DNA of 64,000 nucleotides from Candidatus Omnitrophota bacterium (GCA_023819375.1 JAMWDI010000003.1:186001-250000); one strand, 5' to 3'. Positions 11,258 to 22,091 are shown, counted from the stretch's first letter. Program-made: numbers and translations. Notes: a model not told the origin generated them from the sequence alone.

Positions 11258-12001
11258 ATGAAAAAGAAAGGGTTTACATTAATAGAATTGCTTGTTGTAG
11301 TAGCAATAATTGCAATTTTGGCTGCTATGCTTTTGCCTGCATTAAGCAAAGCGAGAGAAAGAGCACGTGCTTCTGTGTGTATGAATAACTTAAAACAACT
11401 TGGACTTGCAGTTTATCTTTATACACAGGATTATGAAGAATGGTTACCTGTTGCTGATGGTTTTATATTGTGCGGTTTTGGAACTCATTATAACTGGGTA
11501 ACTATGCTTTTACCTTATTTGATGAGGGGTAAAACATATGGGATGACGCCTCCTTCTCAAACTCCTTATTTTGACTTATGGGGTGGTTGGTATAATACAC
11601 CGAATAATATAAAAAATATTTTCTGGTGTCCCTCTGGAATGAAAGAAAGAATGATTTCTTCAAATGGTTTAAGTAAAGATGGGCCAAATTATGGATATAA
11701 TGGGTACTGTGGATATTGTAGAGGACAATGGGGATGGCCTACATATCCTGAACAGGGAATGAAAAAAATAAGCAAGGTGAGAGAGCATTCAAAAGCATTT
11801 TTAATTGCAGATGTAAGAGCCAATGTTGATATAAGACATATTTTTCCCAGATATAAAATTTATGTTGGAGAAAATTTCAGTAGAAGACATAACAATGGTG
11901 TTAATTTTCTTTTTGTTGATAATCATGTAGAATGGAGAACATGGGAAAAAATTCCTGACCCATCAAAAGATATTATCTTCTGGATTAACTATGCGCAGTA
12001 A
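11258..12001 (+). CDS. pseudopilin, DUF1559 / H-X9-DG type (second copy)
   Basis: Same prepilin leader as the 6067 gene; [19 protein letters not shown]; start placed at ATG 11258 after ggggggtaataat. Confidence 0.92.
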   Translation: MKKKGFTLIELLVVVAIIAILAAMLLPALSKARERARASVCMNNLKQLGLAVYLYTQDYEEWLPVADGFILCGFGTHYNWVTMLLPYLMRGKTYGMTPPSQTPYFDLWGGWYNTPNNIKNIFWCPSGMKERMISSNGLSKDGPNYGYNGYCGYCRGQWGWPTYPEQGMKKISKVREHSKAFLIADVRANVDIRHIFPRYKIYVGENFSRRHNNGVNFLFVDNHVEWRTWEKIPDPSKDIIFWINYAQ

Positions 12002-12018
12002 AAAAAGAGGGAAAACTT

Positions 12019-15000
12019 ATGAAAAAATTGTTGATATTATTTGGTATTATAATTTCTGTTTTTGAATGTAGTGGTTTAAACTGGCAAGAAAAAGATGATG
12101 TATATATATTAAATAATGGGACTATAGAACTTACCATATCAAAAAAAAGACCAGGAGAAATAATAGAAATTAGTGTAAGTGGGTTTGAGAGTAGGAATTT
12201 TTTTAATAATTACCTTTCCTTTTCACCAAAAGAGAAGGAATATTTATCAACATGGAAATTTTTAAATAAAACAGATACAAAAATTTTTAAAGAAGGCCCT
12301 TTTCTTATTTATAGAATTCAACAAGATTGGGGATTTTTAGAGTTGATTGAAGAGATAAAAATGGAAGAGAACAAAGATTACTTCTTTTTTTCTTATGTTT
12401 TTTTACCAAAGACCAAATACTATGTAAAAAGGATAACAATTCAAATTGGGTCTTCTTTAAAATACAGAGTATTCAGAAGTATTTATGGTCCTTACAAAAA
12501 ATTGGAAAATACAAAAGAAGGCAAATGGTACACTTATGGATATGATTTGTGGAAAGGGAACAGGTTTGCAGAGAATAAATGGTTTGCTTTTGAAGGAGAA
12601 AATGGAGAAGGAGTATGTTTTGTTTTCCCTGAAATAGGTAACTGGAATACATTTATAGGAAAATGGAAATATATCTGGGGTTGTGATCTTCAAGATGGCA
12701 GATTTACAATAGAATTTGATACACCTGTTTTATACGAAAGAGAAATAGAAGATGAGATAGGTATAATGGATATGTGTATAGGATTTTATAAGAATAATGC
12801 AGAAGAATATGCTTTAAATTTGCTAAAAAAATTTGAAAAAAAGAAAGAAGAGAAAGTTTTGCCAATTCTTAAAATTAATAAAAAAATAAATATAGATGGA
12901 GAGTTAAGTGAAGAAGATTGGACTAAAGGATTCATTTTCAAGAATTTTATAAATACACAATTTTTAAGAAAACCTAAAAATGAAACAGAAGTAATTTTTT
13001 TATATGATGAAAAAGGGATATATGTAGGATTTAAATGTTATGATGAAAGAATTGAAGAATTAAAAATGACAAAAACAGAAAGAGATTCAGATATATGGGA
13101 GGATGATGATATAGAATTTTTCTTTTATCCAGAAGGTAAATATTATTATCAGATAGCAATAAATCCAAAAGGAACGATATATGATTCAAAAATAGATAAA
13201 GAAACAAGAAAACATGATAAGAGTTGGAATGCGGATATAAAAGCAAAAACAAAAATAGAAAAGAACTTTTGGCAGGGAGAACTATTTATACCGTGGAAAG
13301 ATTTAGGCATTGATTACAGAATGTTGGAAGATGGAGAAATTTTATTAAAAGGAGATGTAGGAAGAGACAAAAAAGAGAAATTTGAAAGTCCAAGGGAGAT
13401 TTCAAATATTTTCTACAGCCCTGAAAAAAAATGGCATGAAGTTAAAAATTATGGCTTATTTAAACTGACAAAAGAAGAAGTTTTATCAATGAATATAAAA
13501 AATCAAGATAAAGTAATGAATTTACAGGAAAAAATTGTTAATATTGAGTTAAAAGGAGGAAAAGACAGATTTTATAATATATTTGTTATGTTTTTAGATG
13601 GGAATGACAATGAAGTATTTAGTGGAAATAGAATAATAAAAGGTGGCAAAGAAAGACAGATAGATATTCCATTTGAGATACAGAAAGGAGAGGTTGAAAA
13701 ATTAATATTTGGCATAAAAGATTTTGAAAAAGAAGAATTAATTTTTAGTTCTATATTACCTGTAATAAGTCCTAAAAAACAAATTCATCAAGCACAACTT
13801 TTAAAAAGCGAAAAAAGTTTTGATGTGTTTTTTGTAAGTCCTAATGTTAAAATAAGGCCTGATGATAATTTTGTTGCAGAAAAGACATCTCCAGAAATAA
13901 AAATTTATTCAGCAAAGAATGAATATGAACCATTTCAAATTGTGATAAATCCAAAAGAAAACTTAAAGTTAGAGAATATAAATATAAAATTTACAGACCT
14001 TGTTGGGAAAGATGGGAAAATAGAAAATAAAAACATAAACTGGAGATTGGCAGGATATATAGACATAAAAACACCATCGCCAGTAAAAGGAACATATCCA
14101 GGGAAATGGCCAGATCCATTGTTTGTAAAGGAGAGTTTTTCAATAGAGGAAAGAAGAAATTACCCAATATGGTTTACAATATATGTTCCAAAAGATACTA
14201 AAGAAGGCGAGTATAAAGGAGAAATAGAAATATTATCAGGAGATAAATCTCTGGTTAAATTTTTCCTTACTGTGAATGTTTGGAATTTTGTCTTACCTGA
14301 TATTGCTAATTTAAATGTAATTGCAGGTGCTGACTTTTTAGGCAAATTAAGGCAGAATATGAAATTTGATAAATTGCTTGAAAACTATAAAAATCATAGA
14401 ATAGCAAGTTCAAGTTATTTTCATTATGGAGTTAAACCAGAGGATTATTTTGAAAAGTATAAATTTAAAGAGGGGTTTCTACCTCTACCACTTATGGGTA
14501 ATAATGTTACGCGAGGTCCAGGACAAACACAATTTTCTATTTTTTATGGTAAACCCGTTGATGTAGAAAATGAAGAATTTAAAACTTTTTTCAAGACAAA
14601 AGTAAAAGAAGTGGTGGAGGAGATAAAAAGTAAAAGATTGCTTGATAAATGTTATTTTTATTTGTGGGATGAGCCAGCATGGAATCAATCTGAATGGGTA
14701 AGAAAAACATTGGTAGGTCTTGCAAAACTTGTAAGAGAAGTTGACCCAGAAATAAAGATTTTTATATCATATCCAGAAGGGGTTCCAGGGGAAGAAGGAG
14801 AGTTACCGATTGATTTAATAGATATTTGGTGTCCACCTGTTTCCTGGGGAGTTGGTCCAACAAGATTAAATGAAAAACTTATAACTGATTTTAAAAGCAA
14901 AGGCAAGAAATTTTATGTTTATTATAATCGTATTTTTCTTGTAGATTTACCTGCAATAAGTTCAAGAGTAGTACCTTTAATGATGTTTAAATATGGAATA

Positions 15001-15372
15001 GATGGACTACTTATATGGAGTACAAATTATTATACTTATGCAAAAAATGTAGACCCATGGGACCCAGAAACATGGTATTATATGAAAGGAGATGGAATAT
15101 TATTATATCCAAATGAGAAATGGGATGATGTTATAGATAGTATAAGATGGGAACTATTGAGAGAAGGACTTGATGACTATGATTATTTATATTATTTAAA
15201 AGGAGTATTAGAAAAGAAAAAGTTGATAGAAAAAGAGAAAAAGGAAGGAGAAAAACTTTTAAAAGAAGCATTAAATTTAGTTAAAGATTTCTGGAATTAT
15301 GAACTTGACTATAAAAAATATGAAGAAATAAGATATAAAATAGGAGAATTTTTGAATAAAATAGGGATGTAA
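12019..15372 (+). CDS. secreted protein with CBM9-like domain and DUF4091 / GH123-like catalytic domain
   Basis: IDGELSEEDW...DDDIEFFFYPEG (CBM9-like); YFYLWDEPAW...GDGILLYPNEKWDDVIDSIRWELLREGLDDYDYLYYL (DUF4091 pattern). Confidence 0.75.
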   Translation: MKKLLILFGIIISVFECSGLNWQEKDDVYILNNGTIELTISKKRPGEIIEISVSGFESRNFFNNYLSFSPKEKEYLSTWKFLNKTDTKIFKEGPFLIYRIQQDWGFLELIEEIKMEENKDYFFFSYVFLPKTKYYVKRITIQIGSSLKYRVFRSIYGPYKKLENTKEGKWYTYGYDLWKGNRFAENKWFAFEGENGEGVCFVFPEIGNWNTFIGKWKYIWGCDLQDGRFTIEFDTPVLYEREIEDEIGIMDMCIGFYKNNAEEYALNLLKKFEKKKEEKVLPILKINKKINIDGELSEEDWTKGFIFKNFINTQFLRKPKNETEVIFLYDEKGIYVGFKCYDERIEELKMTKTERDSDIWEDDDIEFFFYPEGKYYYQIAINPKGTIYDSKIDKETRKHDKSWNADIKAKTKIEKNFWQGELFIPWKDLGIDYRMLEDGEILLKGDVGRDKKEKFESPREISNIFYSPEKKWHEVKNYGLFKLTKEEVLSMNIKNQDKVMNLQEKIVNIELKGGKDRFYNIFVMFLDGNDNEVFSGNRIIKGGKERQIDIPFEIQKGEVEKLIFGIKDFEKEELIFSSILPVISPKKQIHQAQLLKSEKSFDVFFVSPNVKIRPDDNFVAEKTSPEIKIYSAKNEYEPFQIVINPKENLKLENINIKFTDLVGKDGKIENKNINWRLAGYIDIKTPSPVKGTYPGKWPDPLFVKESFSIEERRNYPIWFTIYVPKDTKEGEYKGEIEILSGDKSLVKFFLTVNVWNFVLPDIANLNVIAGADFLGKLRQNMKFDKLLENYKNHRIASSSYFHYGVKPEDYFEKYKFKEGFLPLPLMGNNVTRGPGQTQFSIFYGKPVDVENEEFKTFFKTKVKEVVEEIKSKRLLDKCYFYLWDEPAWNQSEWVRKTLVGLAKLVREVDPEIKIFISYPEGVPGEEGELPIDLIDIWCPPVSWGVGPTRLNEKLITDFKSKGKKFYVYYNRIFLVDLPAISSRVVPLMMFKYGIDGLLIWSTNYYTYAKNVDPWDPETWYYMKGDGILLYPNEKWDDVIDSIRWELLREGLDDYDYLYYLKGVLEKKKLIEKEKKEGEKLLKEALNLVKDFWNYELDYKKYEEIRYKIGEFLNKIGM

Positions 15373-15387
15373 AAAAGAGGAGGGGAT

Positions 15388-18300
15388 ATGAAAAAAATAA
15401 TGTTTTTTTGTTTTGTAATTTTTTCAAGTATGTTTATTTCTACTTCAAATTCTCAGGAAAATTTATTGAAAAATGGTAGTTTTGAAATAGATGAGAATAA
15501 TGATGGAATACCTGATGGATGGAGAATTCGTAGTGTTCAAGGTTCAACCTGTAAATATGAACTTGATGAAAAAGTTTATCATTCAGGTAAAAGGTCTGGG
15601 AAAATTATTTTTGACCCTAAAAGAGAAAGTTATGATGAAGGTTATTATGTTTGTGATTTTAAGAATTTTGAAGTAGGTAAAACATATTTATTTTTTGGAC
15701 ATGTAAAGGCAGAAAATTTCAATGGAAGAGCAACTTTAAGTATTTCATTTCTGGATAAAAGTAATAAAAGCATTCAGAGTATATCCAAACAAGTAACAAT
15801 AAAAGACAATCTTGACTGGAAGAAGTTACAAGTAAAAGGAATTGTTCCTGAAGGTTGTGTAAATATAAGAATTTTTACAGATACATTTGGAGGGCCTGGT
15901 GGGATTGTATGGTGGGATAGTTTAGGCATTTATGAGATATCTGAAGAAATGAAAGAACAAATAGCAATGGTGATATCTAATTTTGAGAAAGAGGAAGATA
16001 TGAAATTGTGGAGTCCACAAGGAGTAAAAGTAGAAAGAACAAAAGAAAATGCTTCAGAAGGCCAATATGCTATAAAAGTTTTTTTTCCTGGCTCTGAAAT
16101 AGATACTTGGCCTGGAATTTATAAAGAATTTTTTGTAAAAGAAAGTGATTGGACAAATTTTGATGGATTTGCTTTTGATGTATATAATCCTTCAGATGAA
16201 ATTGTGAATGTTTATTTAAGAATTGACGATAGAGATGGAAATAAGACATTTCTCAGTTATGGTTGTCTTCCTCAAAAAGTTACGAAAGTAATTGTTGAAA
16301 CAGATTCTTTAAGTGACATAAATTTAAAAAGATTAAAAGGTATTTTAGTTTATTTAAGAATGCCAAGAAAGGATTATACTTTATTCTTTGATAACTTTAG
16401 ATTCCTTGGTAAACCTGTTGAAGAAAAGCAGGATAAAAAAGTAACAAAACTTGATTTAGAAAAAAAAATTCTTGTTGAAAAAGATTTTACAGAATTGTTC
16501 TTTTTAGATAATTTTGAAGACAAAAAAATAAATGAAAAATTGTGGCAATTTACAGATGAAGGGATTGAAATTGTAAATAATAAATGTATTTTAAAAGAAA
16601 ATAGTCAATTAATGAGTAATTTTGTTTATCCTTATGGTATTCTTGAAGTAAAATCTGCATTTGAAAAACAACCAACAACTGGAGCCCTTGCTTTTGGCTG
16701 GAGAGAAAAATTTGGGGCAAAACCAAGAATAACAATTTCAGTTGAAGAATCAAATCCTCAGAAAATAAGATGTTCTATTTACGATGATGAAGGAAATATT
16801 AACTGGTGGTATGATTTAATTCCATTTGATACAAATTACCATATTTACAAAATTGTTTGGGAAAGCAATAATGTTATCAAATTTTACGTTGATGGAGAAT
16901 TGAAAGTTAAAAATGAAATAAAGGAGAAAATATCACCCAGACCAATTACATTTTACAATTTTGATTCAGATGGAATTTTGAGTATTGATTATGTCAGGTT
17001 TTATACAAGCAAAGAGATAAAAGAAAATATAGATATATTTCAAGTTCAAAAATTTGAAATTCCAAAGTTAAAATTTATTGAGGTTAAATATGTAGACGAA
17101 AAACCAATGCCCAAATTGAGTTCAGAAGAAACTAAAAGGGGTTACATTTTTTTCAAAAGGCCTTATATAGATTTAATTTTTCCTAATACTATTCCTTATG
17201 AAGAGGAAATAATGAGGGATAATATTCTGGAGGTTTTTGTTTCTCCAGGAGAATATGAACCTGTAACGTTTGCAATAAGAGCATTAAAAGATTTGAAAAA
17301 TTATCAAATTGATGTAAGTGACCTTGTATCAAAAGAAAGAAATAAAATAACGAAGGAAAATATAAGGATAGGAATTGTGAGGACATTAAACAAAAGAAGG
17401 CTTTATAATATCAATTGGTCAAATGAATATATTAATATTCCTGTTTATATTGAAGAAAGAAATTTAGTTGATATCCCAAAGGATACAAATAAACAAATAT
17501 GGTTAACAATTAAAATTCCTGAAAATGCAAAAACAGGAGTTTACTTTGGAGAAATAAATTTTGCTCCAATTTTAGGTTCAGAAGCAGGAGAAAAAGCAAC
17601 ACTTTACTTGAAAGTTAATGTATTGCCTATAAAACTTGAAGAACCAAAAGGGAAACTTTATGGGATGTATTATACATGTAAAAGAAATTCAAAAGCAGAA
17701 ATACTTAATGATTTTAAAAACATGAAGGAATATGGAATGACTACTGTCGGTTTATGTATTCCTTTTAGTCCTGAAGAAGTAATAGAGGAAAAAGATGGTT
17801 TTAAGTTTAAATTTAAAGATAATGACAGGTTTATTTGGTGCCTTGAATGTTACAAAGAAGTTGGTTTTACTGAACCAATTTTATTATTGAGTGGACCAGA
17901 TCAATATGCTTACAACTATTTAAGTAGAAGTTATTCAGATACCTCTAAAGAGTTTGAAGATAAATTTAAGAAATTCATGCTATCATTTATGGAGGAAGCG
18001 AAGAAAAGGAATTGGCCTAAAATGATATTTCAACCATTTGATGAGCCATCTTGGCAGTCTCAGGAATTAATGAGAAAAACTTTAAGAGCACTTGTTTTAT
18101 TAAAAGATTTGGGACTTCCAACAGAAACAGATGGTCCATTTGATGAATTCATGAAAAAAGCAGAACAGTACTCAGATTATTTGAATATAAATGGTGGGCT
18201 TGCACCTTTGGATATATTAAGAGAATTAAAAAAGAAAGGAAAATTCATTTTAATGTACAATAATGATGTTGAAGGTTATAGACCAGAAGTTATGAGATAT

Positions 18301-18798
18301 TCTGCTGGATATTATATGTGGATTACAGAAATAGATGGAGTTTTTAATTGGGAATATCAGGGAATTGGTAAAGATCCATATAATGATTTAAAACATATAA
18401 ATCCAAACTTTATTTATTGGTATCCGAAAACAGAAAGAGAGACAGGAGGACCAGCAATAACTTATGAAGCATTTAGAGAAGGAATAGATGATTATAGATA
18501 TTTATTGACATATAAAAATCTTGTTGAAAAACTTAAAAACCAATTATCTAAAAATGCTGAATATGCTAACTTTGTGATAGAATCAGAAAGAAAAATAAAA
18601 GATCTTTTAAGTAAGATAAAATTTACAACAAGGATAAGAGAACAGGCAAAATGGACAGAAGAGTTATTGATAGGCCCAGGAGAGAAAATAATAACAGGTT
18701 CATTAAAACTCCCTAATGGTTTAGATTTTAAAGATTATGATGAAATTAGAAAAAAAATTATTGATGAAATTATAAAACTACAAAATATTTTGAAATAA
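15388..18798 (+). CDS. secreted multidomain protein: CBM4/9-like, GH16/LamG-like jelly-roll and DUF4091-like domains
   Basis: NLLKNGSFEIDENNDGIPDGWRI; LDNFEDKKINEKLWQF...; MIFQPFDEPSWQ...PAITYEAFREGIDDYRYLLTYKNL. Confidence 0.72.
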   Translation: MKKIMFFCFVIFSSMFISTSNSQENLLKNGSFEIDENNDGIPDGWRIRSVQGSTCKYELDEKVYHSGKRSGKIIFDPKRESYDEGYYVCDFKNFEVGKTYLFFGHVKAENFNGRATLSISFLDKSNKSIQSISKQVTIKDNLDWKKLQVKGIVPEGCVNIRIFTDTFGGPGGIVWWDSLGIYEISEEMKEQIAMVISNFEKEEDMKLWSPQGVKVERTKENASEGQYAIKVFFPGSEIDTWPGIYKEFFVKESDWTNFDGFAFDVYNPSDEIVNVYLRIDDRDGNKTFLSYGCLPQKVTKVIVETDSLSDINLKRLKGILVYLRMPRKDYTLFFDNFRFLGKPVEEKQDKKVTKLDLEKKILVEKDFTELFFLDNFEDKKINEKLWQFTDEGIEIVNNKCILKENSQLMSNFVYPYGILEVKSAFEKQPTTGALAFGWREKFGAKPRITISVEESNPQKIRCSIYDDEGNINWWYDLIPFDTNYHIYKIVWESNNVIKFYVDGELKVKNEIKEKISPRPITFYNFDSDGILSIDYVRFYTSKEIKENIDIFQVQKFEIPKLKFIEVKYVDEKPMPKLSSEETKRGYIFFKRPYIDLIFPNTIPYEEEIMRDNILEVFVSPGEYEPVTFAIRALKDLKNYQIDVSDLVSKERNKITKENIRIGIVRTLNKRRLYNINWSNEYINIPVYIEERNLVDIPKDTNKQIWLTIKIPENAKTGVYFGEINFAPILGSEAGEKATLYLKVNVLPIKLEEPKGKLYGMYYTCKRNSKAEILNDFKNMKEYGMTTVGLCIPFSPEEVIEEKDGFKFKFKDNDRFIWCLECYKEVGFTEPILLLSGPDQYAYNYLSRSYSDTSKEFEDKFKKFMLSFMEEAKKRNWPKMIFQPFDEPSWQSQELMRKTLRALVLLKDLGLPTETDGPFDEFMKKAEQYSDYLNINGGLAPLDILRELKKKGKFILMYNNDVEGYRPEVMRYSAGYYMWITEIDGVFNWEYQGIGKDPYNDLKHINPNFIYWYPKTERETGGPAITYEAFREGIDDYRYLLTYKNLVEKLKNQLSKNAEYANFVIESERKIKDLLSKIKFTTRIREQAKWTEELLIGPGEKIITGSLKLPNGLDFKDYDEIRKKIIDEIIKLQNILK

Positions 18799-18839
18799 AT
18801 TATTTACAAATTTCCATTAAGATGGGTAAAATTTAAATT

Positions 18840-18915
18840 GGAAGGGCACTTATAGTTAAAAGTTGGGTTTTTAAAACCCATACCTGAAAGGGTGGAAACC
18901 CGAAAGTGCCCTTCC
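18840..18915 (+). ncRNA. compact three-way-junction RNA structure of unknown function (could instead be a complex terminator)
   Basis: 12-bp closing stem GGAAGGGCACTT/AAGTGCCCTTCC enclosing hairpins TGGGT(TTTTAAA)ACCCA and GGGT(GGAA)ACCC; followed by ttaatttttt. Confidence 0.55.
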
Positions 18916-18933
18916 TTAATTTTTTAGTATTAG

Positions 18934-18962
18934 TTGACATAACTTTAATCATAAGGTAAAAA
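18934..18962 (+). promoter_or_regulatory. possible sigma70-like promoter for the ABC exporter gene (TTGACA-17-TAAAAA)
   Basis: -35 consensus exact, -10 weak. Confidence 0.4.
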
Positions 18963-18988
18963 TCTTTTAAAATTTTTAGAATTTAAAA

Positions 18989-21148
18989 ATGGAAACAGAT
19001 GAAATAAAAATAGAGGTAGAAGCAGATTTAGATTTATTTGGTAATCCTGCAAAAATAAAAGTATTAGCAACATCTGAAAAATTATATATAATTCCTGAAA
19101 AAGGATTTCAAGAAAGAATTTCTTTTGACTTAAATAGAATTGAAGGATTTAATATAAGACAAGTTGTTGGTAGTGCCTTTTTACAAATCAAGTTAAATGG
19201 AAATTTTATTGATGTTGTTAGATTTACAAATTCCCACAGATATATTTTTTCTCGCTTTATAATCCAACTTCAAAATTTAAAAGAAGGACTTCCAGTTTCA
19301 GAAGAAATTTTAAAACAACCCCATCCTTTGTTATGTGAAAAATGTGGTTTCCCTTTACAATCAGAAAATTCAAAATGTCCTAATTGTCTAAAACAGGGAG
19401 CTATATTGTCAAGAGTTTTTGAATTACTATCAGAACATATGAAATGGATTTTTATAATTTTCTTTTTGATGATTATCGGAGTTGGTTTAAGTTTAGTTCC
19501 ACCAAGGATAACAAAAATTCTTGTAGATGAAGTTTTAACAACAAAAAGACATGTAGAATGGCTCCCTTATCTTGTTATTATTTTAGTTACTGCAGAATTT
19601 TTAAGGGCACAGATAAATATGCTGGTTGGAACAATTTCTGCTTCTGTTGGAACTCTTATAACAAACAGTTTAAGAAAAAAGTTATTTAAAAAACTTGAAG
19701 AATTATCCTTAAACTATTATGATGTGAATTCTGTTGGAACAATTATGACAAGATTTTCATCAGACGTTGAAGCATTTCACGGTTTTGTTACTCAAGCAGG
19801 ACAGGGTTTTCTTCTTAATTTATTCACAATAATTGGGATTGGTATTATGCTTTTTTCAATAAATTATCTTCTTGCCTTTTATGTTTTAATCCCAATTCCT
19901 TTTGTTGTTTTTGGTACAATATTTTTTTGGAGAAACATTTATCCAAAGTATTTTATGGTCTGGGATAGTCAGGCTAAACTTTCCACTTTTTTAAATAATG
20001 TTCTTTCGGGTATAAAAACAGTTAAAGCATTTGCGCAGGAAGAAAAAGAGTTTAAAAGGTTTGAATCTTATGCCGATAGTTTAAAAGAAACTGTGAGGAC
20101 AGTAAATATTAATATTTCAATTTTTAATCCTCTTATGAGTTTTTTCTTTGGACTTGGTGGTTTAATTGTATGGTATATTGGAGGAAAAAATGTTCTTGCA
20201 GGAAAATTAACCCTTGGTGAATTGATGGCATTTTTAGGATATATAGGAATGTTTTATGCTCCTTTAACTAACCTTACACTTTTGTCAACCTGGTTTAGTA
20301 ATTTTACATCAGCAAGTCACAGGATTTTTGAAGTTCTTGATACAGAACCACAAGTTAGAGAGCCAGTTAAAATTATTAAATTAGACAAAATAAAAGGAGC
20401 AATAGAATTTAAAAATGTTACTTTTGGCTATGATCCTTATCAACCAATTTTAAAAGATGTAAGTTTTAAAATTGAGCCTGGGGAAGTGGTTGGTATTGTT
20501 GGAAAAAGTGGGAGTGGTAAAACAACAATTATAAATCTTTTATGTAAATTTTATGAAGTTCAAAAAGGACAGATTTTAATCGATGGAATTGACATAAAAG
20601 AGATACCATCTTCAGAATTGAGAAAACATATAGGTCTTGTTTTACAGGAGCCATTTTTATTTAGAGGAACAGTTCTTGAAAACATACTTTATGGTAAACC
20701 TGATGCTACACTTGAAGAAGTAATATATGCAGCAAAAATTGCCAATGCTCATGATTTTATTATGAAACTGCCTAATGGATATGACACATTGCTTGGAGAA
20801 AGAGGAGCAGGGCTTTCTGGAGGAGAAAAACAGAGAATAACAATAGCAAGAGCAATTTTGTGTAATCCTGCAATTTTAATTCTTGATGAAGCCACATCTT
20901 CAGTTGATACAGAATCAGAAAAGAAAATTCAGGATGCTTTATCTTCCTTATGGAAAAACAGGACAACGATTATAGTTGCTCATCGTCTCTCAACTTTAAA
21001 AGATGCTGATAAAATAATAGTTGTTGATAATGGAAGAATTGCAGAGATTGGAACTCATACACAACTTATGGAAAAGAAAGGAATTTATCATAATCTTATT
21101 GTTATGCAGACACAACTTGCAAGTATTGATGAGTCCTTGATAAAATGA
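18989..21148 (+). CDS. MsbA-like ABC exporter (TM + ATPase) with N-terminal PH-like region and zinc ribbon
   Basis: GKSGSGKTT Walker A, LSGGEKQRITIARAIL signature; N-terminal CEKCGFPLQSENSKCPNC zinc ribbon. Confidence 0.9.
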   Translation: METDEIKIEVEADLDLFGNPAKIKVLATSEKLYIIPEKGFQERISFDLNRIEGFNIRQVVGSAFLQIKLNGNFIDVVRFTNSHRYIFSRFIIQLQNLKEGLPVSEEILKQPHPLLCEKCGFPLQSENSKCPNCLKQGAILSRVFELLSEHMKWIFIIFFLMIIGVGLSLVPPRITKILVDEVLTTKRHVEWLPYLVIILVTAEFLRAQINMLVGTISASVGTLITNSLRKKLFKKLEELSLNYYDVNSVGTIMTRFSSDVEAFHGFVTQAGQGFLLNLFTIIGIGIMLFSINYLLAFYVLIPIPFVVFGTIFFWRNIYPKYFMVWDSQAKLSTFLNNVLSGIKTVKAFAQEEKEFKRFESYADSLKETVRTVNINISIFNPLMSFFFGLGGLIVWYIGGKNVLAGKLTLGELMAFLGYIGMFYAPLTNLTLLSTWFSNFTSASHRIFEVLDTEPQVREPVKIIKLDKIKGAIEFKNVTFGYDPYQPILKDVSFKIEPGEVVGIVGKSGSGKTTIINLLCKFYEVQKGQILIDGIDIKEIPSSELRKHIGLVLQEPFLFRGTVLENILYGKPDATLEEVIYAAKIANAHDFIMKLPNGYDTLLGERGAGLSGGEKQRITIARAILCNPAILILDEATSSVDTESEKKIQDALSSLWKNRTTIIVAHRLSTLKDADKIIVVDNGRIAEIGTHTQLMEKKGIYHNLIVMQTQLASIDESLIK

Positions 21149-21660
21149 ATGATAAATTAAAATTTTTGACTTCTAAAAATACAAAAATTTTGAAAGGAGA
21201 ATTTGAAACAATGGATGTATATTTTGTTGAAACAGAAACTTTATATAAAAATGTTTTTGCGATTTCCTGTTTTCCAATTAGAGAACCTTTAAAATTTATA
21301 TCCCTGTTTTATCAGAAGGAAAATGGAGAATTTGAGGAAATAGGGATAATTAAGGATATTTTTGATTTTTCAGAAAATGAAAGAAGATTAATTTTAAAAA
21401 CACTGAATAAACATTATTTTTCCTATAAAATAATTCGTATTTTTGACATTAAATGGAAATTCGGATTTCTCCTTTTTCATGTATTGACAGACAAAGGGGA
21501 AAAGGAATTTTATTTAAAGTGGGAAAGAAGCAAAACTATTGATTTTGGGAAGAAGGGGAAGATTTTGATAGATGTTTTTGAAGATAGATATTTAATTGAA
21601 GATATAGAGTCGTTCTCTCCTATGGAAAAAAATATGTTTAAGAGGTTTATTTATTGGTGA
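21145..21660 (+). CDS. DUF1854 family protein
   Basis: [13 protein letters not shown]...[35 protein letters not shown]; 4-nt overlap with the ABC exporter gene. Confidence 0.75.
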   Translation: MNDKLKFLTSKNTKILKGEFETMDVYFVETETLYKNVFAISCFPIREPLKFISLFYQKENGEFEEIGIIKDIFDFSENERRLILKTLNKHYFSYKIIRIFDIKWKFGFLLFHVLTDKGEKEFYLKWERSKTIDFGKKGKILIDVFEDRYLIEDIESFSPMEKNMFKRFIYW

Positions 21661-21674
21661 AAGGAAAAAAAAAT

Positions 21675-22091
21675 ATGAAATCATATACAGAATATTTATG
21701 GTTTTGTACAGAAAAAAGGATTGAGTTTATAAATATTACAGAGAAAGTTGAGGAAGCAGTTAGAAAAAGTGGAGTGAAAGAAGGTATATGTCTTGTTAAT
21801 GCTATGCATATAACAAGTAGTGTTTTCATAAATGACGATGAGAAAGATCTTCATTTTGATTTTATTGAATTTCTTGAAAAACTTGCTCCATATAACCCCT
21901 CAAAATATAAACATAATCTTACAGGAGAAACAAACGCAGATGCACATTTAAAAAGAACTATAATGGGAAGAGAAGTAGTTGTAGCAATAACAAATGGTAA
22001 ACTTGATTTAGGACCTTGGGAACAAATATTTTACGGTGAATTTGATGGTCAGAGAAAGAAAAGAGTTTTAATAAAAATAATTGGAGAATAA
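21675..22091 (+). CDS. YjbQ / UPF0047 (secondary thiamine-phosphate synthase) family protein
   Basis: [64 protein letters not shown]; start placed at internal ATG. Confidence 0.85.
   Translation: MKSYTEYLWFCTEKRIEFINITEKVEEAVRKSGVKEGICLVNAMHITSSVFINDDEKDLHFDFIEFLEKLAPYNPSKYKHNLTGETNADAHLKRTIMGREVVVAITNGKLDLGPWEQIFYGEFDGQRKKRVLIKIIGE

Noticed and set aside
18840-18915. Hammerhead-ribozyme-like layout (CUGA...stem...GAAA + closing stem)
   Set aside because: Core reads CUGA-AA-[GGGU..ACCC]-GAAA: compared with CUGANGA one residue is missing, so there is no G8 general acid, and no convincing stem I starts after the putative cleavage site. Kept only as an unknown structured element.
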